The notes beneath the pieces were generated by a model. It ran no database searches, had not been told where the DNA came from, and was given only the letters and a program-made list of their open reading frames with translations. Positions 24,881 through 32,188 of a DNA stretch of 33,809 bases are shown piece by piece. Within the stretch, counting starts at the first letter, position 1. The number at the start of each line of letters is the position of its first letter. Both the position numbers and the translations under genes were made by a program. Source of the stretch: Chloroflexota bacterium (GTDB lineage Bacteria; Chloroflexota; Dehalococcoidia; UBA2979). Location of the stretch: positions 1 through 33,809 of the forward strand of contig VXMU01000136.1 of NCBI GenBank assembly GCA_009840945.1, given 5' to 3'.

Positions 24881-25306
24881 ATGCCGCCACAACGCCTCAT
24901 CGCGACCGCCCTGATCGCCCTCGCCGCGCTCGCGCTCCTCGCGTGCGGCGGCGACGGCGGGGAGCCCTGCCCCGAGGGCAGCGAACGCTACGCCCAGTAC
25001 CAGCTCTTCCTCGGCCGCAGCACCGCCGACGGCGACGAGGTCACCGACGAGCAGTGGGCGGCGTTCCTCGCCGATACGGTCACGCCGCGCTTCCCCGCGG
25101 GCCTCACGGTCCTCGACGGCGCGGGCCAGTGGCGAGACGACTCGGGCACGATTCAGCGCGAGCGATCGAAGGTGCTGTGGATCCTCGCCGCGCCCGGCGA
25201 CGAGACGCTGCAACTCATCGACGAGATCTCCGAGGAGTACGAGCGACGCTTCCACCAGGACTCGGTCCTCCGCATCCACGCCACCGCCTGCGCCTCGTTC
25301 TCGTAG
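24881..25306 (+). CDS. DUF3574-family lipoprotein
   Basis: A 141-residue protein with a lipoprotein signal (hydrophobic 6-20, LALLAC with Cys near 21). The remaining domain, YAQYQLFLGRSTADGDEVTD, WAAFLADTVTPRFPAGLTVLDGAGQW and RERSKVLWILA, matches the DUF3574 pattern, a small extracytoplasmic domain of unknown function. The frame is open upstream, but the lipobox argues for ATG 24881. A TAGGAT hexamer at 24868-24873 could be a -10 for a nearly leaderless transcript, without a clear -35. It is divergent from nuoA and convergent with the toxin gene. Confidence 0.8.
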   Translation: MPPQRLIATALIALAALALLACGGDGGEPCPEGSERYAQYQLFLGRSTADGDEVTDEQWAAFLADTVTPRFPAGLTVLDGAGQWRDDSGTIQRERSKVLWILAAPGDETLQLIDEISEEYERRFHQDSVLRIHATACASFS

Positions 25307-25322
25307 CCGGGCGCCGAGTCGG

Positions 25323-25595
25323 TCACAGACCCCTGTACGTGCGCTCGTCGCGCCTCGCGATTCGGAGCACCATGACCGTGCGCTCACGTTCATGCACCTC
25401 GTAGATGACTCGAAGCCGGCCAGTCCTGACACGCCAGACGGCGGCGAATCCGGAAAGCTTCGAACTTCCTACGGGCCGTGGATCGGTGGTGAGTTCACGG
25501 AGCGCATCCCGCACGCGCCGGGCGTCGTCCGGCGCGAGCCGTCGTGCCTGGCGCTGCGCGGCCGCGGCCAGCTCAATCCGATACGTCGAAGGCAA
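25323..25595 (-). CDS. RelE/ParE-superfamily toxin
   Basis: A 90-residue small basic protein with the RelE fold pattern: an N-terminal strand (YRIELAAAAQRQ), two helices (RRLAPDDARRVRDALREL), then KLSGFAAVWRVRTGRLRVIYEV and a C-terminal strand with VMVLRIARRDERTYR. Toxins of this family cleave mRNA in the ribosome A-site. The basic residues in the last strands (R54, R56, R60, R62, R78) are candidates for that activity. The frame opens at TTG immediately after the antitoxin TGA, so translation is probably coupled. It is convergent with the DUF3574 gene. Confidence 0.8.
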   Translation of the reverse strand: MPSTYRIELAAAAQRQARRLAPDDARRVRDALRELTTDPRPVGSSKLSGFAAVWRVRTGRLRVIYEVHERERTVMVLRIARRDERTYRGL

Positions 25596-25829
25596 TCAGT
25601 CGTCGTCCGCGAGCAGCCCCTCGAAGAAGGCTTCGAACTCAACCCCGCCCTGCTCGGCGGCCTCAGCGCGGGAGCGCTCAATCACAGCGCGGTCCGCATC
25701 GTCCAGCGCGGCATCTGCCAGCCACGACTCGATGGCCTCGGTCAACAGATCCTGAACCGGCCTCCCATCTCGAGTGGCGGCCTTCTCAAGCGCACCGTAG
25801 AGCCGGTCTTCCACCGTCATCGTCTTCAT
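25596..25829 (-). CDS. Antitoxin partner of the RelE-like toxin
   Basis: The 77 residues start at MKTMTVEDRLYGALEKAA and end in an acidic helix (FEAFFEGLLADDD), the usual neutralising region. The N-terminal strand followed by helices suggests a ribbon-helix-helix DNA-binding fold, though the match is loose. The ATG is preceded by GGGAGC. A perfect 14-bp palindrome lies 31 bp upstream. The gene abuts the toxin start. Confidence 0.72.
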   Translation of the reverse strand: MKTMTVEDRLYGALEKAATRDGRPVQDLLTEAIESWLADAALDDADRAVIERSRAEAAEQGGVEFEAFFEGLLADDD

Positions 25830-25859
25830 GCCGGATGCTCCCGCTCTAGAGGCTTCGTT

Positions 25860-25873
25860 GGCCCGCGCGGGCC
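25860..25873. promoter_or_regulatory. Palindrome upstream of the toxin-antitoxin pair
   Basis: GGCCCGCGCGGGCC is a perfect 14-bp palindrome starting 31 bp before the antitoxin ATG. Type II antitoxins usually bind palindromes at this place to repress their own operon. A TACGCT hexamer on the minus strand just upstream is a weak -10 candidate. In DNA this GC-rich, short palindromes also arise by chance. Confidence 0.4.
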
Positions 25874-25895
25874 CGGGAACGAGCGTAGCACACCC

Positions 25896-25990
25896 AAGCT
25901 CTGATCCCCTCTCCCTCCTGCCGGGGGGAGAGGGCGAGGGTGAGGGGGGGTCTGCGGGTCGACGCCCGCGAGGAGTCTGCGCCACCCCTG
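25896..25990 (-). repeat. Dispersed GC-rich repeat, copy in the valS-antitoxin gap (inverted, truncated)
   Basis: Read on the minus strand, the CTCCTCGCGG module, a variable centre and CCCCCTCACCCTCGCC plus the CTCCCCCC core and GATCAGAG end are recognisable. The left hairpin arm of the full composite is missing. It occupies the gap between the valS stop and the antitoxin promoter. Confidence 0.7.
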
Positions 25991-26009
25991 TCGGCAGCGG
26001 ACGCTCCGG

Positions 26010-28721
26010 TTAGCTGATCTCCGCCAGTGACTCCTCGAGGCCGCGCAGGCGGCCGCCTGCGGTGGCGAGGCGCTCCTCTTCCTTGGCCACCACCTCGGCG
26101 GGGGCGCGGGTGCGGAACTGCTCGTTCGCGAGCTTGCGCTCCAGGCGCTGCACCTCGTTCGCCGCGTCGTCGATCTGCTTCTGCAGCCGCGTGCGCTCGG
26201 CGTCGAGGTCGAACAGCCCGGCCATCGGCAGCACGACGCGGCCGACCGGCAGCACCGACGTGACCACCCCGTCCGAGGGCGCCTCCTCGGGGGTGTCGAC
26301 GACGTGCAGCGGCCGTACGCGGGCGAGCTGGCCCAGCGCCTCGGCGGTGCCGCGCGCGGCCTCGGCAGCCTCGGCGCCGACGATGTAGGCCTCAACCCAG
26401 CGCCCGGCGTCGACCCGACGCTCGGCGCGCACGTTGCGGATCGCGCGCACAAAGTCCTGCACCGCGGCCAGCTCGCGCTCCGCCTCGTCGTCGAAGCGGC
26501 TATCGTCGGCGATCGGGTAGCGGGCGACGATGAGCTGCGAGGGGTCATCGGCGGCGTTCGCGCGGAGCGGCGTCATGCGCTGCCACAGCTCCTCGGTGAC
26601 GAACGGCATGAACGGGTGCAGCAGCCGCATGACCGAGTCGAGCGCGTGCAGCATCACCGGCAGCGGCGTCGTGTCGCCCGCGCGCACGCGCACCTTCGCG
26701 AGCTCGAGGTACCAGTCGGCGAGCTCGTCCCAGAAGAAGTCGCGCGTCTGGCGCAGCGCCTCGGCCAGCTCGAACTTGCGCAGCAGCTCGTCGGCGAGCG
26801 CGACGGTGCGCTCGAGGCGCGAGAGGATCCAGCGGTCCTCGCGCAGCAGCTGGGGATCGCCGACCGCCGGCAGCGCGAGGTCGTCGCGGCCGAGCTGCTC
26901 CTGCTCGATCAGCGTGAGGACGAGGCGGCTGGCGTTCCACAGCTTGTTGGCGAAGTTGCGGCCCGCCTCCAGGCGGTCGTCCGTGATGCGCTGGTCGTTG
27001 CCGGGCGAGGTGCCGGAGATGAGCGCGTAGCGCAGGGCGTCGGTGCCGTACTGCCCGATCATGTCGAGCGGGTCGACGACGTTGCCGAGCGTCTTCGACA
27101 TCTTGCGGCCGTCCGGGGCGCGCACCAGGCCGTGCAGGTAGACAGTCTCGAACGGGATCGCGTCGTCACCGAGCTCGCGCATGTTGTAGAGCGAGAGCAT
27201 CACCATGCGCGCGACCCAGAAGAAGATGATGTCGTAGCCGGTCTCCATGACCTGCGTCGGGTAGAAGCGCCCGAGGTCGTCGGCGTCGTCGTCGGGCCAG
27301 CCGAGCGTCGAGTGCGGCCACAGCCCCGACGAGAACCACGTGTCGAGCGTGTCCTCGTCCTGCCGGACCGGGCCGTCGCACTTCGAGCAGCCGTCGGGGT
27401 CCTCGACGGCCACGATGGTCTCGGGGCAGGCGTCGCAGTACCACACGGGGATGCGGTGGCCCCACCAGATCTGGCGGCTGATCGTCCAGTCGCGGATGTT
27501 CTCCATCCAGTGGAAGTAGGTCCGCTCGAACCGCCTCGGCACGAACTCGATGCGCCCGTCGCGCACCGCGTCGATGGCGGGCCTGGCGAGCGGCTCGGCC
27601 CGCACGAACCACTGCTCGGAGATGATCGGCTCGACGATCGTGCCGGAGCGCTGGCAGTGGCCGACCGAGTGGGTGTACTCCTCGGTGCGCTCCAGCAGCC
27701 CCGCCGCGTCGAGGTCCTCGACCACGCGGTCGCGCGCCTCGAAGCGCTCCATGCCGGCGTACTTGCCGGCGTCCTCGGTCAGCCGCCCGTCGGCGCCGAC
27801 GATGTTGAGCACGGGCAGGCCGTGGCGCTGCCCGATTTCGAAGTCGACGGGGTCGTGGCCGGGCGTGACCTTCAGCGCGCCGGACCCCGCCTCGATACTC
27901 ACCGCCTCGTCGGGGATGACCGGCACCGGCCGGTCCGAGGTCGGCACGAGCACGTTGCGGCCGAGGAGGTGCTGGTAACGCTCGTCCTCGGGGTTCACGG
28001 CGACGCCGGTGTCGGCCGGGATCGTCTCCGGCCGCGTGGTGGCGATGACCAGGTACTCGCCGGTCTGCTCGTTGTCGTCGTCCAGCACCGGGTAGCGGAA
28101 GTGCCAGAACGCGCCGGGTTCGTCGTCGTGCTCGACCTCGAGGTCGGAGAGCGCGGTGCCGCAGTCGACGCACCAGTTGATGATGCGCTCGCCGCGGTAG
28201 ATGAGGCCGTCCTCGTAGAGGTTCACGAACGTCTGGCGCACGGCGCGCTGCCGCGCCTCGTCCATCGTGAACGCCTCGCGCTCCCAGTTGGCCGAGGCCC
28301 CCAGGCGGCGGTGCTGCTCGGCGATGCGCGAGCGCGAGCGCCCGACGAAGTCCCACACGCGGTCGAGGAACGCCTCGCGGCCGATGTCGTGCCGCGAGAT
28401 GCCCTCGGCGGCCAGCTCGCGCTCGACGAGCGCGTTGACGGCGATGGCGGCGTGGTCGACGCCGGGCAACCACAGCGTGTCGTCGCCGAGCATGCGGTGC
28501 CAGCGCACCAGCGCGTCCTCGACGGCGACGGTGAGCGCGTGGCCGATGTGCAGCTCACCGGTGAGGTTGGGCGGCGGCATGATCACGGTGAACGGCCGCT
28601 CGCCGCCCTGCGGGCGGAAGGCGCCGGCCTGCTCCCACGCGTCGTAGACGCGCTCCTCCACCTGCGAGGGGTCGTAGGCGGTCGCCATCTCCTGCGCGGG
28701 CGGCGCGGGTTCGGTCGTCAC
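26010..28721 (-). CDS. valS: Valyl-tRNA synthetase
   Basis: Class I synthetase charging tRNA-Val, 903 residues. PPPNLTGELHIGHAL contains the HIGH motif (58-61). The CP1 editing domain follows. DTWFSSGLWP and the KMSKT motif (K540 to T544, KMSKS type) close the active site. The anticodon-binding helical domain (about 640-800) and a C-terminal coiled coil (about 840-903, tRNA-binding arm) are present. GTG start with GAGGAG 8 bp upstream; a later ATG near 28688 is less likely. Expression is probably set by the attenuator leader at 28774-28921. Confidence 0.97.
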   Translation of the reverse strand: MTTEPAPPAQEMATAYDPSQVEERVYDAWEQAGAFRPQGGERPFTVIMPPPNLTGELHIGHALTVAVEDALVRWHRMLGDDTLWLPGVDHAAIAVNALVERELAAEGISRHDIGREAFLDRVWDFVGRSRSRIAEQHRRLGASANWEREAFTMDEARQRAVRQTFVNLYEDGLIYRGERIINWCVDCGTALSDLEVEHDDEPGAFWHFRYPVLDDDNEQTGEYLVIATTRPETIPADTGVAVNPEDERYQHLLGRNVLVPTSDRPVPVIPDEAVSIEAGSGALKVTPGHDPVDFEIGQRHGLPVLNIVGADGRLTEDAGKYAGMERFEARDRVVEDLDAAGLLERTEEYTHSVGHCQRSGTIVEPIISEQWFVRAEPLARPAIDAVRDGRIEFVPRRFERTYFHWMENIRDWTISRQIWWGHRIPVWYCDACPETIVAVEDPDGCSKCDGPVRQDEDTLDTWFSSGLWPHSTLGWPDDDADDLGRFYPTQVMETGYDIIFFWVARMVMLSLYNMRELGDDAIPFETVYLHGLVRAPDGRKMSKTLGNVVDPLDMIGQYGTDALRYALISGTSPGNDQRITDDRLEAGRNFANKLWNASRLVLTLIEQEQLGRDDLALPAVGDPQLLREDRWILSRLERTVALADELLRKFELAEALRQTRDFFWDELADWYLELAKVRVRAGDTTPLPVMLHALDSVMRLLHPFMPFVTEELWQRMTPLRANAADDPSQLIVARYPIADDSRFDDEAERELAAVQDFVRAIRNVRAERRVDAGRWVEAYIVGAEAAEAARGTAEALGQLARVRPLHVVDTPEEAPSDGVVTSVLPVGRVVLPMAGLFDLDAERTRLQKQIDDAANEVQRLERKLANEQFRTRAPAEVVAKEEERLATAGGRLRGLEESLAEIS

Positions 28722-28773
28722 GGGCGGGCTCCTCGGTGGCTGGGGTTCCTCGGGGGTTGGCGCGGGCAGCGGG

Positions 28774-28801
28774 CAAAGCGACGCCCCGCGGGAGCGGGGC
28801 G
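28774..28801 (-). terminator. Attenuator terminator in the valS leader
   Basis: CGCCCCGC, loop TCCC, GCGGGGCG forms a perfect 8-bp stem on the minus strand, followed by TCGCTTTG. The tail is almost identical to that of the glnA terminator. It lies between the leader-peptide stop and the valS start, with its 3' end about 50 bp from the GTG. The upstream segment GAGGGC can pair with the left arm (GCCC...CTC), offering an antiterminator. Confidence 0.65.
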
Positions 28802-28838
28802 CAGGCGACCGGCGCGGCCCTCGATGCGTGGGGCCGGG

Positions 28839-28886
28839 CTAGCCGCCGCCGGCTACTACTACGTCGCGGTGTGCACGCTGGTGCAT
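28839..28886 (-). CDS. valS leader peptide (15 residues, Val-Val-Val)
   Basis: ATG at 28886, then MHQRAHRDVVVAGGG and TAG at 28839. The three Val codons are all GTA (28854-28862), which should be rare in a genome this GC-rich. There is no ribosome site, but the promoter predicts transcription starting at the A of the ATG, so the peptide would be leaderless. It sits upstream of valS with a terminator between. Ribosome stalling at the GTA run for lack of Val-tRNA would cover the GCCGGCGGC segment that otherwise pairs with GCCGCGCCGG, releasing the antiterminator. Confidence 0.7.
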   Translation of the reverse strand: MHQRAHRDVVVAGGG

Positions 28887-28892
28887 GGATGG

Positions 28893-28921
28893 ATGGTAGG
28901 CAGGGGGTGTGGAGGGGTCAA
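28893..28921 (-). promoter_or_regulatory. Promoter of the valS leader
   Basis: On the minus strand, -35 TTGACC (28916-28921, 5/6 match), a 17-bp spacer, and -10 TACCAT (28893-28898, 4/6 match). The first base of the leader ATG is the 7th base after the -10, the standard start distance. Confidence 0.7.
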
Positions 28922-28942
28922 CGCGGCCCGACCTGAGACGGC

Positions 28943-29422
28943 TCAGCCTCCCGCCCGCCGCCGCACCTCATCCACCACCCGCTCCACATACCTCGCGCGC
29001 GTCGACGCGGTACGGGCGCGCTCGACGAAGGCGAGCATGCCGGTGCGCTGCGCCTCGGTGAGGGCGGCGAACGCCTCGACGCCGCCGTCGAGGCCTGACA
29101 GCGCCTCGCGCAGGTCGTCGGGAAGCGGCGGTTCGGGCGGGCCCGCGGCGCGGACGACCTCGATCGCCACCTCGTCGCCGACGCCGATGCCAGCCGCCGC
29201 GCGCACGGAGCCGTCGAGGAAGACGCGGTAGGCGCCGCCGCCACGTGGGGTGAGGCGTGTCGTGAACGGGTGGCCGTTCGCGGCGCCCTCGACGCGGACG
29301 TACCGCTCCGGCGGGTCGCCGGCGAGCGCGCGGCTCGCGGCGGCGGGCACGTCGACGCAGTAGTTCATGGCGAGCGTGCGGAGCGTGGCGGTGAAGCGCA
29401 CAGGTGTCGGCGAGGGCGTCAT
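28943..29422 (-). CDS. DUF1905 / YdeI-type (bacteriocin-protection-like) protein
   Basis: The 159 residues have an N-terminal DUF1905-like beta domain (about 5-95): RFTATLRTLAMNYCVDVPAA, HPFTTRLTPRGGGAYRVFLDG and GVGDEVAIEV. A C-terminal helical YdeI/OmdA domain follows (about 105-155), with LREALSGL and FAALTEAQRTGMLAFVERARTA. Proteins of this type are small and cytosolic; the molecular role is unknown despite the family name. ATG 29422 was chosen because homology starts just after it. It is divergent from the VOC gene. Confidence 0.8.
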   Translation of the reverse strand: MTPSPTPVRFTATLRTLAMNYCVDVPAAASRALAGDPPERYVRVEGAANGHPFTTRLTPRGGGAYRVFLDGSVRAAAGIGVGDEVAIEVVRAAGPPEPPLPDDLREALSGLDGGVEAFAALTEAQRTGMLAFVERARTASTRARYVERVVDEVRRRAGG

Positions 29423-29550
29423 GCGCCGATGGTAGCGCCCGGCCGGGCATCCCCTATCCGGTGCGTCGAGGCTGCGCGGCTCGCCATAACCGCCTACAGT
29501 CATGCGAGGCGTGCGGAGCGCGTCGACCACGCGATCGAAAGGCGGACGGC

Positions 29551-30072
29551 ATGGAGCTGCGCGGCCTTGGCTACCCGGCCATCATCTGCAAGGACATGCA
29601 GGCCAGCATCGACTTCTACGAGAAGCTCGGCATGCGCCGCCTCTTCATGGAGCCCAACCGCGACGACCCCGACTCCGTCCAGGTGCTCCTCCACGCAGGC
29701 GGCGAGGACTACCTGCTCCTCGTCGGCCCCAACCGCGAGGGCATCAACATCGCCGAGTCCAGCCCGGGCGTCGGCTCGATGCAGTACCTCACGCTCCACG
29801 TCACCAGCGAGTTCATCGACCAGGCGTACTTCCGGCTCTCGTCGGCCGGCCTGCAGGCGAGCGAGGAGATCCGGCGCGGCTACGAGCGCCTCGTCTTCCT
29901 CGAGGACCCGAACCAGGTGCTGATCGCGCTCATCGCGTGGACGACGGAGCCGCCACCCGGTATGTCACGGGCCGAGGTGCTTGCGAAGGCGGGCGAGCTC
30001 AAGGAGTCGCAGGGCGCGCCGTTCCTGGAGGATGACCACCTCCGCCGCGCCATCGCACTCCTGAGCAGCTAA
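29551..30072 (+). CDS. VOC-superfamily (glyoxalase-like) protein
   Basis: The 173 residues follow the vicinal-oxygen-chelate pattern: LGYPAIICKDMQASIDFYEKLGMRRLF (first beta-alpha-beta unit), VQVLLHAGGEDYLLLVG, then YLTLHVTSEFIDQAYFRLSSAG and the end strand LVFLEDPNQVLIALIAW. Metal ligands are not the standard set, so the reaction (dioxygenase, isomerase or a binding role) cannot be named. A C-terminal tail of about 40 residues is extra. The ATG is preceded by AAAGGCGG. It ends 16 bp from the convergent VapC gene. Confidence 0.85.
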   Translation: MELRGLGYPAIICKDMQASIDFYEKLGMRRLFMEPNRDDPDSVQVLLHAGGEDYLLLVGPNREGINIAESSPGVGSMQYLTLHVTSEFIDQAYFRLSSAGLQASEEIRRGYERLVFLEDPNQVLIALIAWTTEPPPGMSRAEVLAKAGELKESQGAPFLEDDHLRRAIALLSS

Positions 30073-30088
30073 CAAGGCCGCCCCGGCG

Positions 30089-30511
30089 TTATCCCTCGGT
30101 CCACGGGTTCACGATTTCGATCCCGAGGCCGTCGAACCCACCGACATCGCGCGTTGCTACCGCCGCTCCATGCACTCGCGCGATCGCCGCGATCAGACCG
30201 TCGAACGCGCCGATAGGACGTCTGACCGCGTTCCGTTCGGACACCACTGCGGCGTACTCCCGCGCGGCGGCGCTGTCGAGCGTGAGCACCCGCCCGGCGA
30301 AGAACCCATCAAGGACAGACTCCGCTGCCGCGTCCAGATCGGCTCGCCTACGCCCAACGGGAAGACGTGCGATCCCCACATGTATCTCTGCCTCGGTCAC
30401 GGCGGTGACAAACAAGTCGCTCGCTGGCTGAGCGTCGACCCACGCGAGAACAGCGGGGTCTACGGCGTCGCGCATGAGCTCCGACACAACATTCGTATCG
30501 AGGACGAGCAT
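30089..30511 (-). CDS. vapC: PIN-domain toxin (FitB/VapC type)
   Basis: A 140-residue ribonuclease of a type II toxin-antitoxin pair. It starts with MLVLDTNVVSELMR and keeps the acidic PIN residues Asp5, Glu42 (TEAEIHVGIARL), Asp104 (IGAFDGLIAAIA) and Asp122 (TRDVGGF), the metal-binding set of FitB-like toxins. The ATG lies 12 bp after the antitoxin stop, on the same strand. Confidence 0.92.
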   Translation of the reverse strand: MLVLDTNVVSELMRDAVDPAVLAWVDAQPASDLFVTAVTEAEIHVGIARLPVGRRRADLDAAAESVLDGFFAGRVLTLDSAAAREYAAVVSERNAVRRPIGAFDGLIAAIARVHGAAVATRDVGGFDGLGIEIVNPWTEG

Positions 30512-30523
30512 CAGGTCCCGGGA

Positions 30524-30784
30524 TCAGTCGAACGTCGGCGGTTCGCGCGCGGGCTCCCGCGGTGGGATCGGGAGTTCCTTGATTCCAAACGGCTTGAAGA
30601 GCTCGTGGATCGCAGTGCCGAGCTTCTCCGGCAGGGGTTCGCCCTCGTCTCCACCCTCCACACCGAGCGCGTCGGTGAGGACGGCGCAGGCCTCCTGCTC
30701 CACGGAGCGGCCGTGCTCGGCCGCCCGGGCGCGCAGCTCGGCGGCGACGCGGTCGTCGAGGTCGTGCAGGGTGATGCTCGTCAT
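30524..30784 (-). CDS. vapB: FitA/VapB-type ribbon-helix-helix antitoxin
   Basis: The 86 residues begin with MTSITLHDLDDRVAAELRARAAEHGRSVEQEA, a FitA-like ribbon-helix-helix that binds DNA as a dimer. The tail, with KPFGIKELPIPPREPAREP, would wrap the toxin. ATG 30784 was preferred over GTG 30787 because the GGAGG box then has a 6-bp spacing. It follows the acyl-CoA dehydrogenase stop by 22 bp and may be partly read from it. Confidence 0.88.
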   Translation of the reverse strand: MTSITLHDLDDRVAAELRARAAEHGRSVEQEACAVLTDALGVEGGDEGEPLPEKLGTAIHELFKPFGIKELPIPPREPAREPPTFD

Positions 30785-30806
30785 CACTCGCCTCCGCCCC
30801 GAATAG

Positions 30807-31979
30807 CTACCGCGGCAGGCCGAGCCCGCGCTGGGCGATGATGTTGCGCTGGATTTCGGACGTGCCGGCCGCGATCGTGCTGCCGGCCGAGGTCAGGTAG
30901 TGGCGGGCGAACGCGCCGCCCGCGGGGGCGCCGTCCGTGCCGCGCTGGAGCAGTCCCGCCATGCCGAGGAGCCGCACGCCGGTCCCGGCGATGCGCTGCG
31001 TCATCTCCGACCCGTAGACCTTCGAGACCGACGCCTCGTGGTTCGGCGAGATGCCCTGCGTCTGCAGCCACGGGATGCGCTGCGCGACGTTGAAGCCGAC
31101 CTGCAGCTCGATCCAGCGGTCGGCCAGCTCGTAACGCACCGCCTGGCGCTGCTCGGACAGCGTCGAGTTCTCCTTGACGAGGTCCACGAGCTGCTCGATG
31201 TGGCGCTTGCCACGCGCGTACGAGGCGACGCCGGAGCGCTCGAAGTCGAGCGTCGAGGCGACGTGGTACCAGCCGCGGTTCTCGGGGCCGACGCGGTTCT
31301 CGATGGGCACGCGCACGTCGTGGAGGAGCACCTCGGAGAGCTGGCGCTCGCCGGCGAGGTTCTCGATCGGGCGGATCTCGACGCCCGGATCGTCCATCGG
31401 GACGGCGAAGGTGGAGAGGCCGCGGTGCTTCGGCCCGTTCGGGTCGGTGCGGGCGGCGAGCCAGCCCATGGTGGCGCGGTCCGCGCCGGCAACCCAGGTC
31501 TTGAGGCCGTTGATGACGTACTCGTCGCCGTCGCGGACGGCGCGCGTCTGGATCGAGGCGAGGTCGGAGCCGGCGCCGGGCTCGGAGTAGAGCGCGGCCC
31601 AGCGGTCGTCGGCGTTGGCGATGCGCGGCAGGTAGATGCGCTGCTGCTCCTCGTTGCCGTACATCATGATGGCGGGGCCGACGGAGGTGACGCCGACGCC
31701 GCCGCCACCGGGCGCGTCCAGGTAGGCCATCTCCTCGTTGAAGAGGTACTGCATGAGATAGGAGGCATCGAGGCCGCCGAACTTCTCGGGCCAGGCCATC
31801 GTCAGCCACTTGCGGTCGGCGAGCTGCTTCGAGATCAGGTCGGCGAGGGCATGTCGCTCCTCGGAGTCGATCGGTTCCGCGAGGCCGCGCTTCGCCCAGT
31901 CACCGGGGAGGTGTGTGAGCAGAAGCTGGTGCAGCTCTTCGCGGAATCGTTCCTCGTCCGGGGTGAACTCAAAGTCCAT
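30807..31979 (-). CDS. Acyl-CoA dehydrogenase family protein
   Basis: FAD flavoprotein of 390 residues introducing a 2,3-double bond into an acyl-CoA-like substrate. YSEPGAGSDLAS (131-142) and the GLKTWVAGADRA stretch bind FAD and substrate. GTSEIQRNIIAQRGLGLPR is the C-terminal family motif. The usual catalytic Glu just before GTSEIQ is Ala here (IAAGTSEIQ). Glu247 in TLDFERSG aligns with the catalytic Glu of isovaleryl-CoA dehydrogenase-type enzymes (LDLER), so it is probably active. The start ATG has a modest GAGG box. The substrate is unknown. No electron-transfer flavoprotein genes are in the window. Confidence 0.92.
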   Translation of the reverse strand: MDFEFTPDEERFREELHQLLLTHLPGDWAKRGLAEPIDSEERHALADLISKQLADRKWLTMAWPEKFGGLDASYLMQYLFNEEMAYLDAPGGGGVGVTSVGPAIMMYGNEEQQRIYLPRIANADDRWAALYSEPGAGSDLASIQTRAVRDGDEYVINGLKTWVAGADRATMGWLAARTDPNGPKHRGLSTFAVPMDDPGVEIRPIENLAGERQLSEVLLHDVRVPIENRVGPENRGWYHVASTLDFERSGVASYARGKRHIEQLVDLVKENSTLSEQRQAVRYELADRWIELQVGFNVAQRIPWLQTQGISPNHEASVSKVYGSEMTQRIAGTGVRLLGMAGLLQRGTDGAPAGGAFARHYLTSAGSTIAAGTSEIQRNIIAQRGLGLPR

Positions 31980-32048
31980 GGGGAGCGCCTCGTCCGTCGG
32001 TTCTTCGCCTGCTCCGGCACGGGCTCACCGCGAGCCTGCCGGGCCCTC

Positions 32049-32058
32049 ATGGTACCAT
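32049..32058. promoter_or_regulatory. Palindromic TACCAT/ATGGTA between divergent genes
   Basis: ATGGTACCAT is a perfect palindrome that puts a TACCAT hexamer on both strands, the same -10 sequence seen in the valS leader promoter. It lies between the divergent acyl-CoA dehydrogenase and prs genes. Neither strand has a convincing -35 at 16-18 bp, so promoter activity is only possible. Confidence 0.3.
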
Positions 32059-32188
32059 CGGAGCACCCCCGCCGAAGCGGGCCTGCGCACGGCGCCCGAG
32101 GCGTCGCTCCGCGGCGCGGTCGGCGTTCCGGCGGCGCACGACATGCACACGATGCCACGCAGGCTGCGCGAAACTGGGTGATGGACGC

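Noticed and set aside
28722-28942. T-box riboswitch in the valS leader
   Set aside because: The segment GAGGGCCGCGCCGG loosely recalls the T-box core, but the UGGN bulge needed to pair with the tRNA acceptor end is absent. A leader peptide with a Val run explains the region better.
26304-29231. 975-residue plus-strand open frame opposite valS
   Set aside because: It is a shadow frame: Arg/Val/Asp-rich, no domains, and antisense to an unmistakable valS. The same applies to the long plus-strand frames opposite nuo genes (13246-16191 and 16266-19334) and opposite the second glutamine synthetase (2767-4428).
32049-32058. Bidirectional promoter with shared -10 between prs and the acyl-CoA dehydrogenase
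   Set aside because: Neither strand has a convincing -35, so it is listed only as a weak site.
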